DNA from: Paenibacillus piri
Lineage (GTDB): Bacteria; Bacillota; Bacilli; Paenibacillales; NBRC-103111
Direction: 5' to 3'
NCBI RefSeq assembly: GCF_004354045.1
Contig: NZ_SMRT01000002.1
Location: forward strand, 1-64,000
Length of the DNA stretch: 64,000 nt
A program made the translations under genes and the position numbers. Numbering within the stretch: position 1 is the stretch's first letter; every line of letters begins with the position of its first letter. This document shows, one piece after another, positions 8,292 to 17,207 of this stretch. The notes beneath the pieces were generated by a model, which did no database searches, was not told the origin of the DNA, and saw only the letters and a list, made by a program, of their open reading frames with translations.

Positions 8292-8390
8292 GAGCTAAGC
8301 CTCCGTATTCCATGCAAATATTGACCGCAAGAAAAGTAGAAAAAACACAAATTAAGCAAATAAAGTGCTGTTATTGATTTTATATTGCGC

Positions 8391-8396
8391 TATAAT
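8391..8396 (+). promoter_or_regulatory. -10 element for the oxidoreductase at 8428
   Basis: A perfect TATAAT sits 31 bases before the start, but the region 17 bases upstream (CTGTTA) is a poor -35. This fits a promoter that needs an activator, such as the divergent AraC protein. Confidence 0.5.
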
Positions 8397-8427
8397 CACA
8401 ATACCATAGACAAGGGAGGAAGAATAG

Positions 8428-9714
8428 ATGTCAACGCGTAAAAAATATGCGGTTGTCGGAACGGGCGGCCGTGCCGGATTTTTTTATAACGCCATTGCGC
8501 GGGATTTCAAGGAGACTTCGGAGCTCGTCGCTTTTTGCGATGTGAACCAGACCCGCATGAACGTAGCCAACAAAAAGGTGGGGGCTTTCGACGTCGGTCC
8601 GCTGCCGACCTATAAATCGGAACATTTCGACCGGATGATCGAGGAGACCAAGCCGGATTTCGTAATTGTGACTACCGTCGACCGGACGCACCATACGTAT
8701 ATTATCCGGGCGATGGAGCTAGGCTGCGATGTCATTTCCGAGAAGCCGATGACGGTGGATGAAGTGAAATGCCAGCAAATATTGGATGCTGTCAAAAGAA
8801 CGGGCCGCCAGCTGCGCGTCACGTTCAACTACCGCTATTCGCCGCATAATACGAAAATCCGCGAGCTGATCGCAGACGGCGTGATCGGCGATGTCAATTC
8901 CGTTCACTTTGAGTGGCTGCTGAATACGAAGCACGGCGCGGATTATTTCCGCCGCTGGCACCGCGACAAACGCAACAGCGGCGGCCTGCTGGTCCATAAA
9001 TCGACGCATCATTTCGATCTCGTGAACTTTTGGCTGGGCACGCAGCCGGCAACGGTTTTCGCCCTTGGCGATCTGATGTTCTACGGCCGGGAAAATGCCG
9101 AAAAACGCGGCGAAACGAAGTTTTACTCCCGCGCTCACGGCAGCGAATATGCGAAGAACGATCCGTTCGCGCTGCATCTGGAAGAAAACGACCAGCTTAA
9201 AGCGATGTATCTGGATGCTGAACACGAAGACGGCTATTACCGCGATCAGAGCGTATTCGGCGATGGGATCAACATTGAGGATACGATGGGCGTCATGGTT
9301 AAATACCGCAGCAATGCGATTTTGACGTATAACTTGTACGCATATGCCCCTTGGGAAGGCTTCCGCGTCTCCTTCAACGGCACGAAGGGCCGCATCGAGA
9401 TGAATGTGGTCGAGCAATCTTACGTCAATTCAGGCGGGGAGCAAGGACTGGAGGGAGCGGTCGTCGGTAAAAAAATTATCGTGCATCCATTGTTCGACAA
9501 GCCGTACGAGGTGGAAGTCGAAGAGAGCGCAGGCGGCCATGGCGGCGGCGATCCGGTGCTGTTGAACGATCTGTTCGGTGAACGCACGCCGGACCGGTTC
9601 AACCGTGCGGCATCCCATGTGGACGGCGCGATGTCGATTCTTACGGGCATCGCCGGCAACCGTTCGCTCCGAACCGGACAAGCGGTACAGGTAGCCGAAC
9701 TGGTGAAATTTTAA
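8428..9714 (+). CDS. Gfo/Idh/MocA-family oxidoreductase
   Basis: A 428-residue NAD(P)-dependent sugar or polyol dehydrogenase. The N-terminal Rossmann fold begins KYAVVGTGGRAGFF, the signature SEKPMTV carries the catalytic-site lysine, and the rest is the alpha/beta substrate domain with KSTHHFDLVNFWLG. Such proteins oxidise inositols, sugars or their derivatives. It has its own promoter and terminator and lies opposite an AraC regulator. The exact substrate cannot be told from sequence. The start follows GGGAGG. Confidence 0.9.
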   Translation: MSTRKKYAVVGTGGRAGFFYNAIARDFKETSELVAFCDVNQTRMNVANKKVGAFDVGPLPTYKSEHFDRMIEETKPDFVIVTTVDRTHHTYIIRAMELGCDVISEKPMTVDEVKCQQILDAVKRTGRQLRVTFNYRYSPHNTKIRELIADGVIGDVNSVHFEWLLNTKHGADYFRRWHRDKRNSGGLLVHKSTHHFDLVNFWLGTQPATVFALGDLMFYGRENAEKRGETKFYSRAHGSEYAKNDPFALHLEENDQLKAMYLDAEHEDGYYRDQSVFGDGINIEDTMGVMVKYRSNAILTYNLYAYAPWEGFRVSFNGTKGRIEMNVVEQSYVNSGGEQGLEGAVVGKKIIVHPLFDKPYEVEVEESAGGHGGGDPVLLNDLFGERTPDRFNRAASHVDGAMSILTGIAGNRSLRTGQAVQVAELVKF

Positions 9715-9743
9715 TATTGCCGGGCTCGACAGGCGATGAAAGC

Positions 9744-9786
9744 AAAGCCGCGCAGCGACGTTAATCGCTGTGCGGCTTTAATTTTT
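9744..9786 (+). terminator. Terminator after the oxidoreductase
   Basis: AAAGCCGC-CAGCGA (9744-9758) pairs with TCGCTG-GCGGCTTT (9765-9779) and leads into TAATTTTT. One unpaired base on each arm. Confidence 0.8.
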
Positions 9787-9865
9787 GGCTGAACTTGCAG
9801 GAAGCATTTGCTATAATGAACAAATGAGCTTGATACGGCTGTTTTTAAAGAAAAGGGGGACGTTC

Positions 9866-10978
9866 ATGATACGCTTGCTGGAAACTGTCCTCGTTACATT
9901 TATCGGCGGGCTGTTGTTTACGCTGCTGCATGTGCCGCTCAGCTGGATGCTTGGGCCGTTGACGGCCGTTCTGCTGTGGACCGCTTTTACAAAACGGAGC
10001 CTGACCTGGCCGGTATGGCTGCGCAACGGCGGATTGCTGCTGCTCGGCTACAGCATGGGGCTCTCGTTTACGTTGACGAGCGCGCGGCAAATATCGTCAC
10101 AGCTGCCGTCGATGCTGATCGCCACGCTGCTGACCGTTGCGTTCAGTATCGCCGTTGCCGTCATTACATCCCGACAAACCGGCGTCAATGCGGCAAGCAG
10201 CGTGATCGGCAGCATTCCCGGCGGCTTATCTCAGATGATTGTGCTGAGCGAAGAAATTGAAGGTGCGGATGCGGCGGTAGTCGCGTTTATGCAGACGATA
10301 CGGCTGCTGCTGGTCGTATTTGTCATTCCGTTTGTAGCCGTTCACGGACTGGCGAGCGGGGCAGGTGTCGGTATCGGGGCAGGCAGCCCGGCAGCACCCG
10401 GGAGTACGGATACGCTGCTCGAGGCCGTGACGCTTTGGGCGGCGGCGATGCTATCACGGCCGGTTATCGCCTTTATGCTCATCCTGGGGATAGCCGCGGC
10501 CTGCTGGATTTCGGTGAAGCTGCGTTTCCCGACACCGTATTTTCTCGGGCCGATTTTGGCGGCCGCCGCGTTCACCGTCTCCGGCCTCGAGCCACCGCAT
10601 TTGCCTTCTCTATTCGTACTGGCAGCCCAATGGAGCCTGGGCATTTATATGGGGCTCGGAATCAAGCTGAGCAGCCTCGGCAATTGGAAGCGGCTGCTGC
10701 CTTATACGCTATTCGGCAATATAGCCGTGCTTGCCTTTTCGCTTGCGCTGTCCTACGGCTTCAGCCTGGTCCTCCCGATGTCGCTGCTGACGGCGTTTCT
10801 AGGCATGTCTCCCGGCGGAATGACCGAGATGGGGGTTACCGCATCGCTGGTCGGCGCCGACGTTTCGCTGGTCGTCGCTTATCAAATGTTTCGGATTTTG
10901 TTTATTTTATTCGTTATCCCTTACGCGCTGCGCTGGGGCTTCCGCCGTTCGCGCGGAAATGCGACGCCTACCCGTTAA
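9866..10978 (+). CDS. AbrB-family (DUF/COG3180) integral membrane protein
   Basis: 370 residues, almost entirely hydrophobic, with about ten membrane helices in two homologous halves. Each half contains the family repeat: GSIPGGLSQMIVLSEEIEGA and GMSPGGMTEMGVTASLVGAD. Family members are annotated as AbrB or ammonia-monooxygenase-like but their function is not established; they are unrelated to the B. subtilis regulator AbrB. The ATG at 9866 follows AAAGGGGGA. A TATAAT at 9812-9817 suggests transcription starts too late for the earlier in-frame starts. The gene converges with the DapA-like gene. Confidence 0.82.
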   Translation: MIRLLETVLVTFIGGLLFTLLHVPLSWMLGPLTAVLLWTAFTKRSLTWPVWLRNGGLLLLGYSMGLSFTLTSARQISSQLPSMLIATLLTVAFSIAVAVITSRQTGVNAASSVIGSIPGGLSQMIVLSEEIEGADAAVVAFMQTIRLLLVVFVIPFVAVHGLASGAGVGIGAGSPAAPGSTDTLLEAVTLWAAAMLSRPVIAFMLILGIAAACWISVKLRFPTPYFLGPILAAAAFTVSGLEPPHLPSLFVLAAQWSLGIYMGLGIKLSSLGNWKRLLPYTLFGNIAVLAFSLALSYGFSLVLPMSLLTAFLGMSPGGMTEMGVTASLVGADVSLVVAYQMFRILFILFVIPYALRWGFRRSRGNATPTR

Positions 10979-11000
10979 CTGCGGTTCGGGCAGCGGCGAT

Positions 11001-11873
11001 TCAAACATATGAGCTCAACTGCTCCTGCAGCGGCAGACCGATCCGGCTCATCGGCAGGCGCAGCTCGCCGGACGCGATCGTCTGCCGCTGTGCCAGCAGC
11101 CATTTGAGCGGAGCAGGATTCGGTTCGGAAAACAGCAGCCGAACGATCGGGAGCAGCCGGTCAAACAGCCGCTTGGCTTCCACGGTTCGTCCCTGCGCAA
11201 AATATTCGTACACCTGCACCAGCGTCCGTGCATCCGCATTGGCGGCCGCCAGCATCCCCCCTTGAGCTCCGCAGCTGAGCGATGCGTAAAACAGCTCATC
11301 GTCTCCGCACAAAACCGGCTTGGTTCCCAGACGCGAAAGTTCGGAAACCAGCTTTACCGATCCCGTGCTGTCCTTGAGGCCGATCACATGATCCATCTCC
11401 AATATGGTACGAACCGTATTTAATTCAAGAGCAACACCTGTCCGATGAGGGATATCATACATAATGACGGGAAGTCCCGCGTCCCCCGTCCGGCGAAAAT
11501 GCTCGATGATTCCAAGCTGCGACGGACGGCTGTAATAAGGTACGACGACAAGCGCGGCATCGGCGCCGTGAAGCCCGGCTTGTTCGGTTTTGCGGACGGT
11601 GGAGAACGTGCTGTTGGTCCCCGTGCCGGCAATAACCGGTACCCAGCCGGCGGTCTGGGCCGCTTTGCGTGCTGCAGCAATCAGCGCTGCCCATTCGTCG
11701 GGTTCCACGGTCGGCGATTCGCCGGTCGTACCGTTAACGACGAGGCCCGCGATTCCCTCTCCAATGAGCTTGCGGGCAAGCTGGTCGAACGATTCCAGAT
11801 CAAGCTCTCCATTGCAGGCAAACGGTGTAACGATCGGAACGAAAATGCCGTGAAGCTGTTCCGCTGTCAACAT
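11001..11873 (-). CDS. Dihydrodipicolinate synthase-family aldolase
   Basis: 290 residues with the TIM-barrel aldolase signatures: NGTTGESPT for the substrate carboxylate, the tyrosine in IMYDIPHRTG, and the Schiff-base lysine in VIGLKDSTGS. Members include DapA (lysine and diaminopimelate synthesis) and pyruvate-dependent aldolases and dehydratases of sugar acids. The gene stands alone opposite a LysR regulator rather than in a dap operon, so an inducible catabolic role is as likely as DapA. The start at 11873 has GGAG nine bases upstream; the ATG at 11888 has a badly spaced site. Confidence 0.85.
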   Translation of the reverse strand: MLTAEQLHGIFVPIVTPFACNGELDLESFDQLARKLIGEGIAGLVVNGTTGESPTVEPDEWAALIAAARKAAQTAGWVPVIAGTGTNSTFSTVRKTEQAGLHGADAALVVVPYYSRPSQLGIIEHFRRTGDAGLPVIMYDIPHRTGVALELNTVRTILEMDHVIGLKDSTGSVKLVSELSRLGTKPVLCGDDELFYASLSCGAQGGMLAAANADARTLVQVYEYFAQGRTVEAKRLFDRLLPIVRLLFSEPNPAPLKWLLAQRQTIASGELRLPMSRIGLPLQEQLSSYV

Positions 11874-11946
11874 ATCAACCAACTCCATTCCTTGATGATG
11901 TAGAAATACTGTAGCATGGATTTAATCATCGGTGTTAGCTATAATA

Positions 11947-11965
11947 ATTGATGATTCGCATCAAT
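11947..11965. promoter_or_regulatory. Likely LysR-type operator between divergent genes
   Basis: ATTGATG-attcg-CATCAAT is a perfect 7-base inverted repeat with an AT-rich surround, containing the T-N11-A spacing expected for LysR-type regulators. It lies 40 bases before the LysR gene and 74 bases before the DapA-like gene, so it could serve both. Confidence 0.55.
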
Positions 11966-12004
11966 ATTATTGATAGTATGCTTTAATTTGGAAAGGATGA
12001 GAGC

Positions 12005-12886
12005 ATGGATTTAACTTACTTCCGCACATTTCGCGAGGTCGCGAGGAGACGGAGCTTTACCCGTGCCGGCGAGGAGCTTGGCTATGCCCAATCGAGCGTA
12101 ACGACGCAAATGCAGAAGCTGGAGCGAGAATACGGCGTGCAGCTGTTTGAGCGGTACGGGCGGCAGCTTCGGCTGACTCCTCCGGGCGAGGAGCTGCTGA
12201 AGTTCGCCGTTCAAATGCTGGATGTATACGATCAATCCAAGGAACGAATCGCCAATCAATTAGGCGGGACGCTGACAATCGGAACGATCGATTCGTTAGC
12301 CGCCTATTATTTGCCGCCTTTTTTACAGCAGCTGAAGCGGCGGCTGCCTGATTTATCGGTCCAGTTATTTCCGGAAGCCGAAGCTGCGCTGACTGAAAAA
12401 GTAAGGGAGGGTGAATTCGATATCGGACTGCTGCTGGACACTTATCCGGCCGATCCGGCGCTTCATTGTATCCGGATTCGCGAAGAACAGCTCATATTGA
12501 TCGCACCTCCGCATCATTCTTTGGCGCAATTGGACATCGTCGGGCTGCAAGCATTGAAAAACACGGAGCTGATTGTTACGGAGGAAAGCTGCGTATACCG
12601 GGGGACATTCGAAAAGCTGCTGAAAGACAACGGCATCCCGTTTCAGATCGGTTTCGAATTGGGAAGCCTGGAAGCGATCAAGCAGTGCGTGGCCAACGGT
12701 CTCGGCATTGCGCTCCTCCCGCAAATCGCCGCATTGCAGGAAGTAAGGCAAGGGACGGTGGTGCGTCTGCCTTTCAGTCATGAGGCGTTGCGTTTGGAAC
12801 TGCAGCTGGTCGTCCATCCGAAGAAGTGGATGTCGCAGGCGCTTGTCGCTTTTATCGGCTTGCTTGGAGGTTCTGCGAATAATTAG
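12005..12886 (+). CDS. LysR-family transcriptional regulator
   Basis: 293 residues. The N-terminal winged helix MDLTYFRTFREVARRRSFTR...AQSSVTTQMQKLEREYGVQL is classical for LysR proteins and is followed by the two-lobed substrate-binding domain. It is divergent from the DapA-like gene and probably regulates it and itself through the palindrome between them. Start after GGAAAGGATGAG. The effector is unknown. Confidence 0.9.
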   Translation: MDLTYFRTFREVARRRSFTRAGEELGYAQSSVTTQMQKLEREYGVQLFERYGRQLRLTPPGEELLKFAVQMLDVYDQSKERIANQLGGTLTIGTIDSLAAYYLPPFLQQLKRRLPDLSVQLFPEAEAALTEKVREGEFDIGLLLDTYPADPALHCIRIREEQLILIAPPHHSLAQLDIVGLQALKNTELIVTEESCVYRGTFEKLLKDNGIPFQIGFELGSLEAIKQCVANGLGIALLPQIAALQEVRQGTVVRLPFSHEALRLELQLVVHPKKWMSQALVAFIGLLGGSANN

Positions 12887-13045
12887 CAGATCGGGCGGAA
12901 TTGTTCATAAGCCGCTCAACGCTTGGTCCTTGCCTTTGGACCGGCACTATGCCCCGCCTGCGCAGCGGCATGGATTCACAGGCTTGGAGCCGACAGGAAA
13001 GAGACGCCGCACGCTAACGTCGACGGCGCCGATCAATGGAACGAT

Positions 13046-15475
13046 TTAACGGGCAAGACTGCCGGCGGCGGCTTCCGCATGGATAACATAGCGGTCCGTA
13101 AATTTGTCGGCGGTCAATGGAGCGCAAAGCAAGTATCCCTGCGCCTGGTCGCAGCCAATACTTTTCAGGCAAGCGAGCTGTTGATCCGTTTCTACGCCTT
13201 CGGCGACCACATTCAGCTTCAAGCTGCGCGCCATTGCAACGATGGCTTCGATGATGGAGCTGTCGGAAGGACATGCGCTGATCCCGCGCACGAACGATTT
13301 ATCGATTTTCAGCGTATGGACCGGGAACTTGTGCAGGTAGCTTATAGAGGAATAGCCGGTTCCGAAATCGTCGATGGCGATGCGGACTCCTGCCTGCTTC
13401 AACGACTGCAGCATTTCGACCATTCCGCTGCTTTTCGTCATTTCGGCGTTTTCCGTAATTTCAAGCTCCAAGTATTTGGCTTCCAGGCCGGTTGTCTCTA
13501 AAATGTTCAAAATCGACGGAACCAACGGCTCCTGGTGCAGCTGAATCGCTGAAAGATTAACGGCGATAGACATAGGCTCGAGTCCCGCATCATGCCAGCT
13601 CTTCATTTGCGCACAGGCGGTTTGCAGCACCCATTCGCCAACGGCCGCGATAAGGCCGGCTTCCTCCGCGACGGGAATAAACTGTGCGGGCGGGACGATC
13701 CCGATCCTGCTGCTGTTCCACCTTATCAGCGCTTCGACTCCGACCATGCTGCCGCTGTCCAATTGGAACTTCGGCTGGTAAACGAGGTCGAGCTCCTTTT
13801 GTTCAACCGCTTGCCGCAGCAGCTGCTCGATGGCCAATTTTTGCGTATAGACGGTATTCATGGCCGATTCATAAAATTCGTATTTGTTTTGTCCCCGTTT
13901 TTTAGCTGCATACATCGCTTGATCTGCGTTTTTCAACAGCGTTTCAGGCTGCTCTCCGTCAGATGGATACAGTGCGATACCGATGCTGGTGGACACGTAA
14001 ATATTCCTGTCGTCGATGCGGAAAGGAACCGCCAACCGGTCGATGATGCGCTCGGCTTGACCTGCTGCCGCTTCCCGGCTGCCGTGCGGAAATAAAATAA
14101 CGAATTCATCGCCGCTCAATCTGGCAGCATGACTGCCTGCCTGCAAACATCCGGCAAGCAGCGCCGAAAACTTTTGCAGAACCTGATCTCCGGTCGGGTG
14201 GCCCAATGTATCGTTTATCAGCTTGAAGCGGTTAATATCGAGAAAAAGTATCGCCAATGGCTCTTCGCGCAGTCTGGCCTGCTGGAACAGATCGCGGAAC
14301 AACTGATTGAACTGATTGCGGTTCGGCAATCCGGTCAAATGGTCGAAATAGGCAAGCTGCCGTATTAATCCCGCCGATTTCTTTTTCTCGGTCATATCCA
14401 GCAGACTTGCCGTATAAATCGTTTTCCCTTCGAACTGAAAGCCCGTAATCGTCACTTCCGCCGGAAATTGGCTCCGGTCGGACCGGTAGACTTCCAGCTC
14501 GATGCGCTTGCCGATAATGGAGACGTCTTGATTGGCCAGCAGCTGCTTGAGCGAGGCTGCCGTTGGACCGGCTTGCCCGTAAGGAAATAAAAAATCGACG
14601 ATCGTACAGGCCATCGCTTTCTTGCGTGTGCAGCCAAAAGCCGCCTGAGCGGCAGGATTGAACTCGATAATGCGGCCTGACGAATCAAACATAAGCATGC
14701 TGTCGATCGCCGATTCCAGAATCGAAGCCTTCAGCGCAATTTGCTCCTCCAGCCGCCGGTCCGCCGACAATGAGCTGATCAAGCTGATGGCGAATATGAT
14801 AATGGTACAGAAGCCGATATACACGGCCAGATCAACAAAGCCGTTATCCGTCGCCGCATCGGCTGCATGATGGACAACGGAACCGGGATACGTTATGACA
14901 GCGGCAGACATGCCCGTGTAATGCATGCCGGTTATGGCTGCCCCCATAATAAGGCCGCTGACCGCAATAATTTGCTTTGGCTTCAAAGCCAAATAAAGAC
15001 CGGTAAACGATGCCAATATGGCAATGACGATAGATAATATAAACGGGACGGGCTCGTAACGGATCGTTACATTTTGCAAGGCGGACATTCCGATATAATG
15101 CATGCCGCTGATCGCCAAGCCCATAAACGTGCCGCCTACAATGATCCGAGGTTTTTTCAGACTCGGCCGGAATGTGACAAAAAAACCGAAGAGGGTGCCG
15201 ACAATCGCTACCACAATGGAAACGATAACCGTATGCATGTCATAAAAGACGCCTTCGGGAAGCTGATAAGCCAGCATCGCAATAAAATGCATGGACCAAA
15301 TGCCGATTCCGGTGACGAATGCGCTGCAAAGAATGCGCAGCTTGCGAAACCATCTGTCGGAGGAGGTCGGTACCTTTTGCACCAGATGCAGAGCTGTATA
15401 GGAGGCCAGCAGAGCGATAATGAACGACAGCAGTACGAGGTAAATATTATAACTATCCGTGATCGAGTGATGCAT
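13046..15475 (-). CDS. MHYT-PAS-GGDEF-EAL c-di-GMP turnover protein
   Basis: 809 residues, similar in layout to B. subtilis YkoW. Six to seven membrane helices carry three MHYT-type motifs (SMHFIAML, GMHYIGMSA, GMHYTGMSA), thought to bind metal and sense gas or redox state. Then come a PAS domain (about 245-370), a GGDEF domain whose active loop is RLSGDEFVI, and an EAL domain with EALIRW, ELEITEN, DDFGTGYSS, KIDKSF and EGVET, all residues expected of an active phosphodiesterase. SGDEF is also found in active cyclases, so both activities are possible. The mRNA leader carries a c-di-GMP-I riboswitch, implying feedback by its own product or substrate. A PilZ protein gene lies just upstream. Confidence 0.93.
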   Translation of the reverse strand: MHHSITDSYNIYLVLLSFIIALLASYTALHLVQKVPTSSDRWFRKLRILCSAFVTGIGIWSMHFIAMLAYQLPEGVFYDMHTVIVSIVVAIVGTLFGFFVTFRPSLKKPRIIVGGTFMGLAISGMHYIGMSALQNVTIRYEPVPFILSIVIAILASFTGLYLALKPKQIIAVSGLIMGAAITGMHYTGMSAAVITYPGSVVHHAADAATDNGFVDLAVYIGFCTIIIFAISLISSLSADRRLEEQIALKASILESAIDSMLMFDSSGRIIEFNPAAQAAFGCTRKKAMACTIVDFLFPYGQAGPTAASLKQLLANQDVSIIGKRIELEVYRSDRSQFPAEVTITGFQFEGKTIYTASLLDMTEKKKSAGLIRQLAYFDHLTGLPNRNQFNQLFRDLFQQARLREEPLAILFLDINRFKLINDTLGHPTGDQVLQKFSALLAGCLQAGSHAARLSGDEFVILFPHGSREAAAGQAERIIDRLAVPFRIDDRNIYVSTSIGIALYPSDGEQPETLLKNADQAMYAAKKRGQNKYEFYESAMNTVYTQKLAIEQLLRQAVEQKELDLVYQPKFQLDSGSMVGVEALIRWNSSRIGIVPPAQFIPVAEEAGLIAAVGEWVLQTACAQMKSWHDAGLEPMSIAVNLSAIQLHQEPLVPSILNILETTGLEAKYLELEITENAEMTKSSGMVEMLQSLKQAGVRIAIDDFGTGYSSISYLHKFPVHTLKIDKSFVRGISACPSDSSIIEAIVAMARSLKLNVVAEGVETDQQLACLKSIGCDQAQGYLLCAPLTADKFTDRYVIHAEAAAGSLAR

Positions 15476-15582
15476 ACTAGCACCTCTTCTCTGAATTAAT
15501 GCATGGAGAAAGTTTCTTTGGCTGTGACCATGATCTCATTCAGATTATCGCTAAGCTGTTCAGGCATATACTTTCAAAAAAT

Positions 15583-15610
15583 AAAAAAGCCATCCGAATA
15601 AAGGATGCCT
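15583..15610 (-). terminator. Terminator in the riboswitch expression platform
   Basis: On the reverse strand AGGCATCC pairs with GGATGGCT (one mismatch), followed by six T. It lies just downstream of the c-di-GMP aptamer and about 110 bases before the GGDEF-EAL gene. Confidence 0.75.
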
Positions 15611-15613
15611 CCC

Positions 15614-15706
15614 TTATACCCGGTAACCTGTCAACCATAGCGTGCCGTTAGGCAGCCTTAGGCCATGGCTTTGCGTCTCACCGTTTCCGATGATTTGCCT
15701 TTTTCA
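15614..15706 (-). ncRNA. Cyclic di-GMP-I (GEMM-I) riboswitch
   Basis: Read on the reverse strand, the segment contains AAGGCAAA, a small hairpin capped by the GGAAAC tetraloop, the invariant GACGCAAAGCC, then GGCCTAAGG, a variable stem, and GACAGGTTACCG. These match the conserved aptamer positions of the GEMM-I class in order, including the GAAA-type loop and its receptor region. The terminator at 15583-15610 follows. The controlled gene is the MHYT-GGDEF-EAL protein. The remaining 200 bases up to the PilZ gene show nothing recognisable. Confidence 0.92.
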
Positions 15707-15910
15707 AGCAGTATGTATGAAGATTATAATACTTTAGTCCTATGCAACCTTAAATTATTATAGGACTCCTGAAAATGAGCGTCTATAGCAAAATAAACAT
15801 GAAAATGTCAATTCCTGTCGCAATCGATAAAGATTCGTTTAGAGTCAAGGGTGAATCAATGAAGGTGGGACGGAGGGGGAAAAAGGAAGGAGAGCCGCCT
15901 TTATGCGGCG

Positions 15911-16288
15911 CTATAAAACTTCGATTTTTCGGCTGACCGCCAAATTCCGGATATCCAGCAGCATTTGCTCTTTTTCCGCCTCGGTCCAGTCCAATTGAAT
16001 CCCGTAATAATATGAGGTTCCGTCCTGTTTTTGCCAGCGGATCGATCCCGGGAATTGTCTGATTTGGCCGTCTATTGCAAGATTGACAATCAGCTGGATC
16101 CGATTGTCCGACGCGTTCAAATTTAAATTCGTATATAGTTTGCAGCCCGATTTGCTTATATCGACGATTGCGGCTTCAGCCGGCTTGGCGGAAACGGCTT
16201 TTCCGTTAATATGAGTCATTTCGAATGTACATGCCGTTTTCGAGGAAAACATATAGCGGAACGGCTCTTTGCGTTTGCTTTTCATCAT
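15911..16288 (-). CDS. PilZ-domain protein (c-di-GMP effector)
   Basis: 125 residues. A PilZ domain is supported by KRKEPFRYMF near the N-terminus and DISKSGCKL (the DxSxxG motif). The usual RxxxR is altered: the spacing gives KxxxR or R followed by R five residues on, so binding affinity may differ from canonical PilZ proteins. The ATG at 16288 has AAGGAGA ten bases upstream. The frame is open to 16477, but that part crosses a well-formed promoter. It lies beside the riboswitch-controlled c-di-GMP enzyme on the same strand and probably acts in the same pathway. Confidence 0.8.
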   Translation of the reverse strand: MMKSKRKEPFRYMFSSKTACTFEMTHINGKAVSAKPAEAAIVDISKSGCKLYTNLNLNASDNRIQLIVNLAIDGQIRQFPGSIRWQKQDGTSYYYGIQLDWTEAEKEQMLLDIRNLAVSRKIEVL

Positions 16289-16352
16289 ATTCGTCAAGTC
16301 TCCTTCTTGCGCAGTGCGATCCAACCATTCACCTATTAAGCTGTACCCTATA

Positions 16353-16381
16353 AGTATATAAACGAGAAGCGGGCGAGACAA
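16353..16381 (-). promoter_or_regulatory. Promoter of the PilZ gene
   Basis: On the reverse strand TTGTCT (16376-16381) and TATACT (16353-16358) are separated by exactly 17 bases. Transcription would start near 16346, about 60 bases before the chosen ATG. Confidence 0.7.
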
Positions 16382-16487
16382 CCGGCTTGATTGAAGTTTT
16401 AGCGTATTTTGATTAATATTTGATTTTTTACCGGACAACCGGGATATATAGCGTTTGAAAATTACCCAACTGATCATCCAAAAGATT

Positions 16488-16496
16488 TGATATAAT
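16488..16496 (+). promoter_or_regulatory. Extended -10 promoter
   Basis: TGATATAAT gives a TGn-TATAAT extended -10 with a weak -35. It faces right, toward the small CxxC frame and the GNAT gene. Confidence 0.5.
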
Positions 16497-16511
16497 GGAA
16501 AACGATGGTTA

Positions 16512-16655
16512 TTGTGTCAGCAATGCAGGCAAACGGTATATCCGTTATCGGAAGAGCCGCTGCATCGGCTGGTTCTGATTAAGAAGGGCCTCGAGCTCGT
16601 CTGGCAGGCGGTTGAGCAAGGAATATTGAAGGAGCAGGATGAAGCTGCGGATTGA
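16512..16655 (+). CDS. Possible 47-residue protein with a CxxC motif
   Basis: A TTG-started frame reads MCQQCRQTVYPLSEEPLHRL followed by an amphipathic helix and ends ...KEQDEAAD. The CxxC near the start resembles half of a zinc ribbon. Its stop lies a few bases before the start of the following GNAT gene, whose ribosome site overlaps it, as in an operon. Against it: no clear ribosome site, and the promoter leaves only a short leader. I do not recognise a family. Confidence 0.3.
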   Translation: MCQQCRQTVYPLSEEPLHRLVLIKKGLELVWQAVEQGILKEQDEAAD

Positions 16656-16668
16656 AGGAGAATGCAGG

Positions 16669-17175
16669 ATGATTATTTCCCAAATCGAGATGAACGATTA
16701 TCCGGCCGTGCTTGCCCTGTTCAAGGCGGTCAAAACGGAGCTGGGCAAGCACAACAACGACCAATGGAAGTGGATTTATCCGAACCGGTTTACGCATAAG
16801 ACCGACATCGGGAACGGGGCGATGTACGGGCTGAAGGAAGGCGGCGCTTTGCTGGCGGTTGTAACCGTGGATTCGCTGCAAAACAGGAAGTACGAGCATT
16901 TCCCGTGGAAAGACCGGTCGGGCCGCAGCGCCTGCATTCAGCGGCTGGCCGTTCATCCGCGAGAGCAGGGGCGGGGGTTGGGCAAGAAGCTGCTGCATTA
17001 CGCCGAGCAGACGGCAATCAGCCAAGGATTTACAAGCATTCGAATCGAAGTGTATGAAACAAATGCTTCGGCGATCGCCTTATACGATAAAAACGGCTAT
17101 GAGCACGTCGGCGAGGTTCGCTACCCGATGAGAAAATCGGCCTATATAACGATGGAAAAGCAGCTGAACGGATAA
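16669..17175 (+). CDS. GNAT-family N-acetyltransferase
   Basis: 168 residues. The acetyl-CoA-binding motif A is clear: CIQRLAVHPREQGRGLGKKL (R/Q-x-x-G-x-G/A type), followed by ETNASAIALYDKNGYEHVG, the motif B region. Substrate unknown. The ATG at 16669 has AAGGAG eight bases upstream and is preferred over one at 16639 that adds ten residues. Confidence 0.85.
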   Translation: MIISQIEMNDYPAVLALFKAVKTELGKHNNDQWKWIYPNRFTHKTDIGNGAMYGLKEGGALLAVVTVDSLQNRKYEHFPWKDRSGRSACIQRLAVHPREQGRGLGKKLLHYAEQTAISQGFTSIRIEVYETNASAIALYDKNGYEHVGEVRYPMRKSAYITMEKQLNG

Positions 17176-17207
17176 TCATTGCGCGTCTGCGAACGAGGGG
17201 GCAGCAC

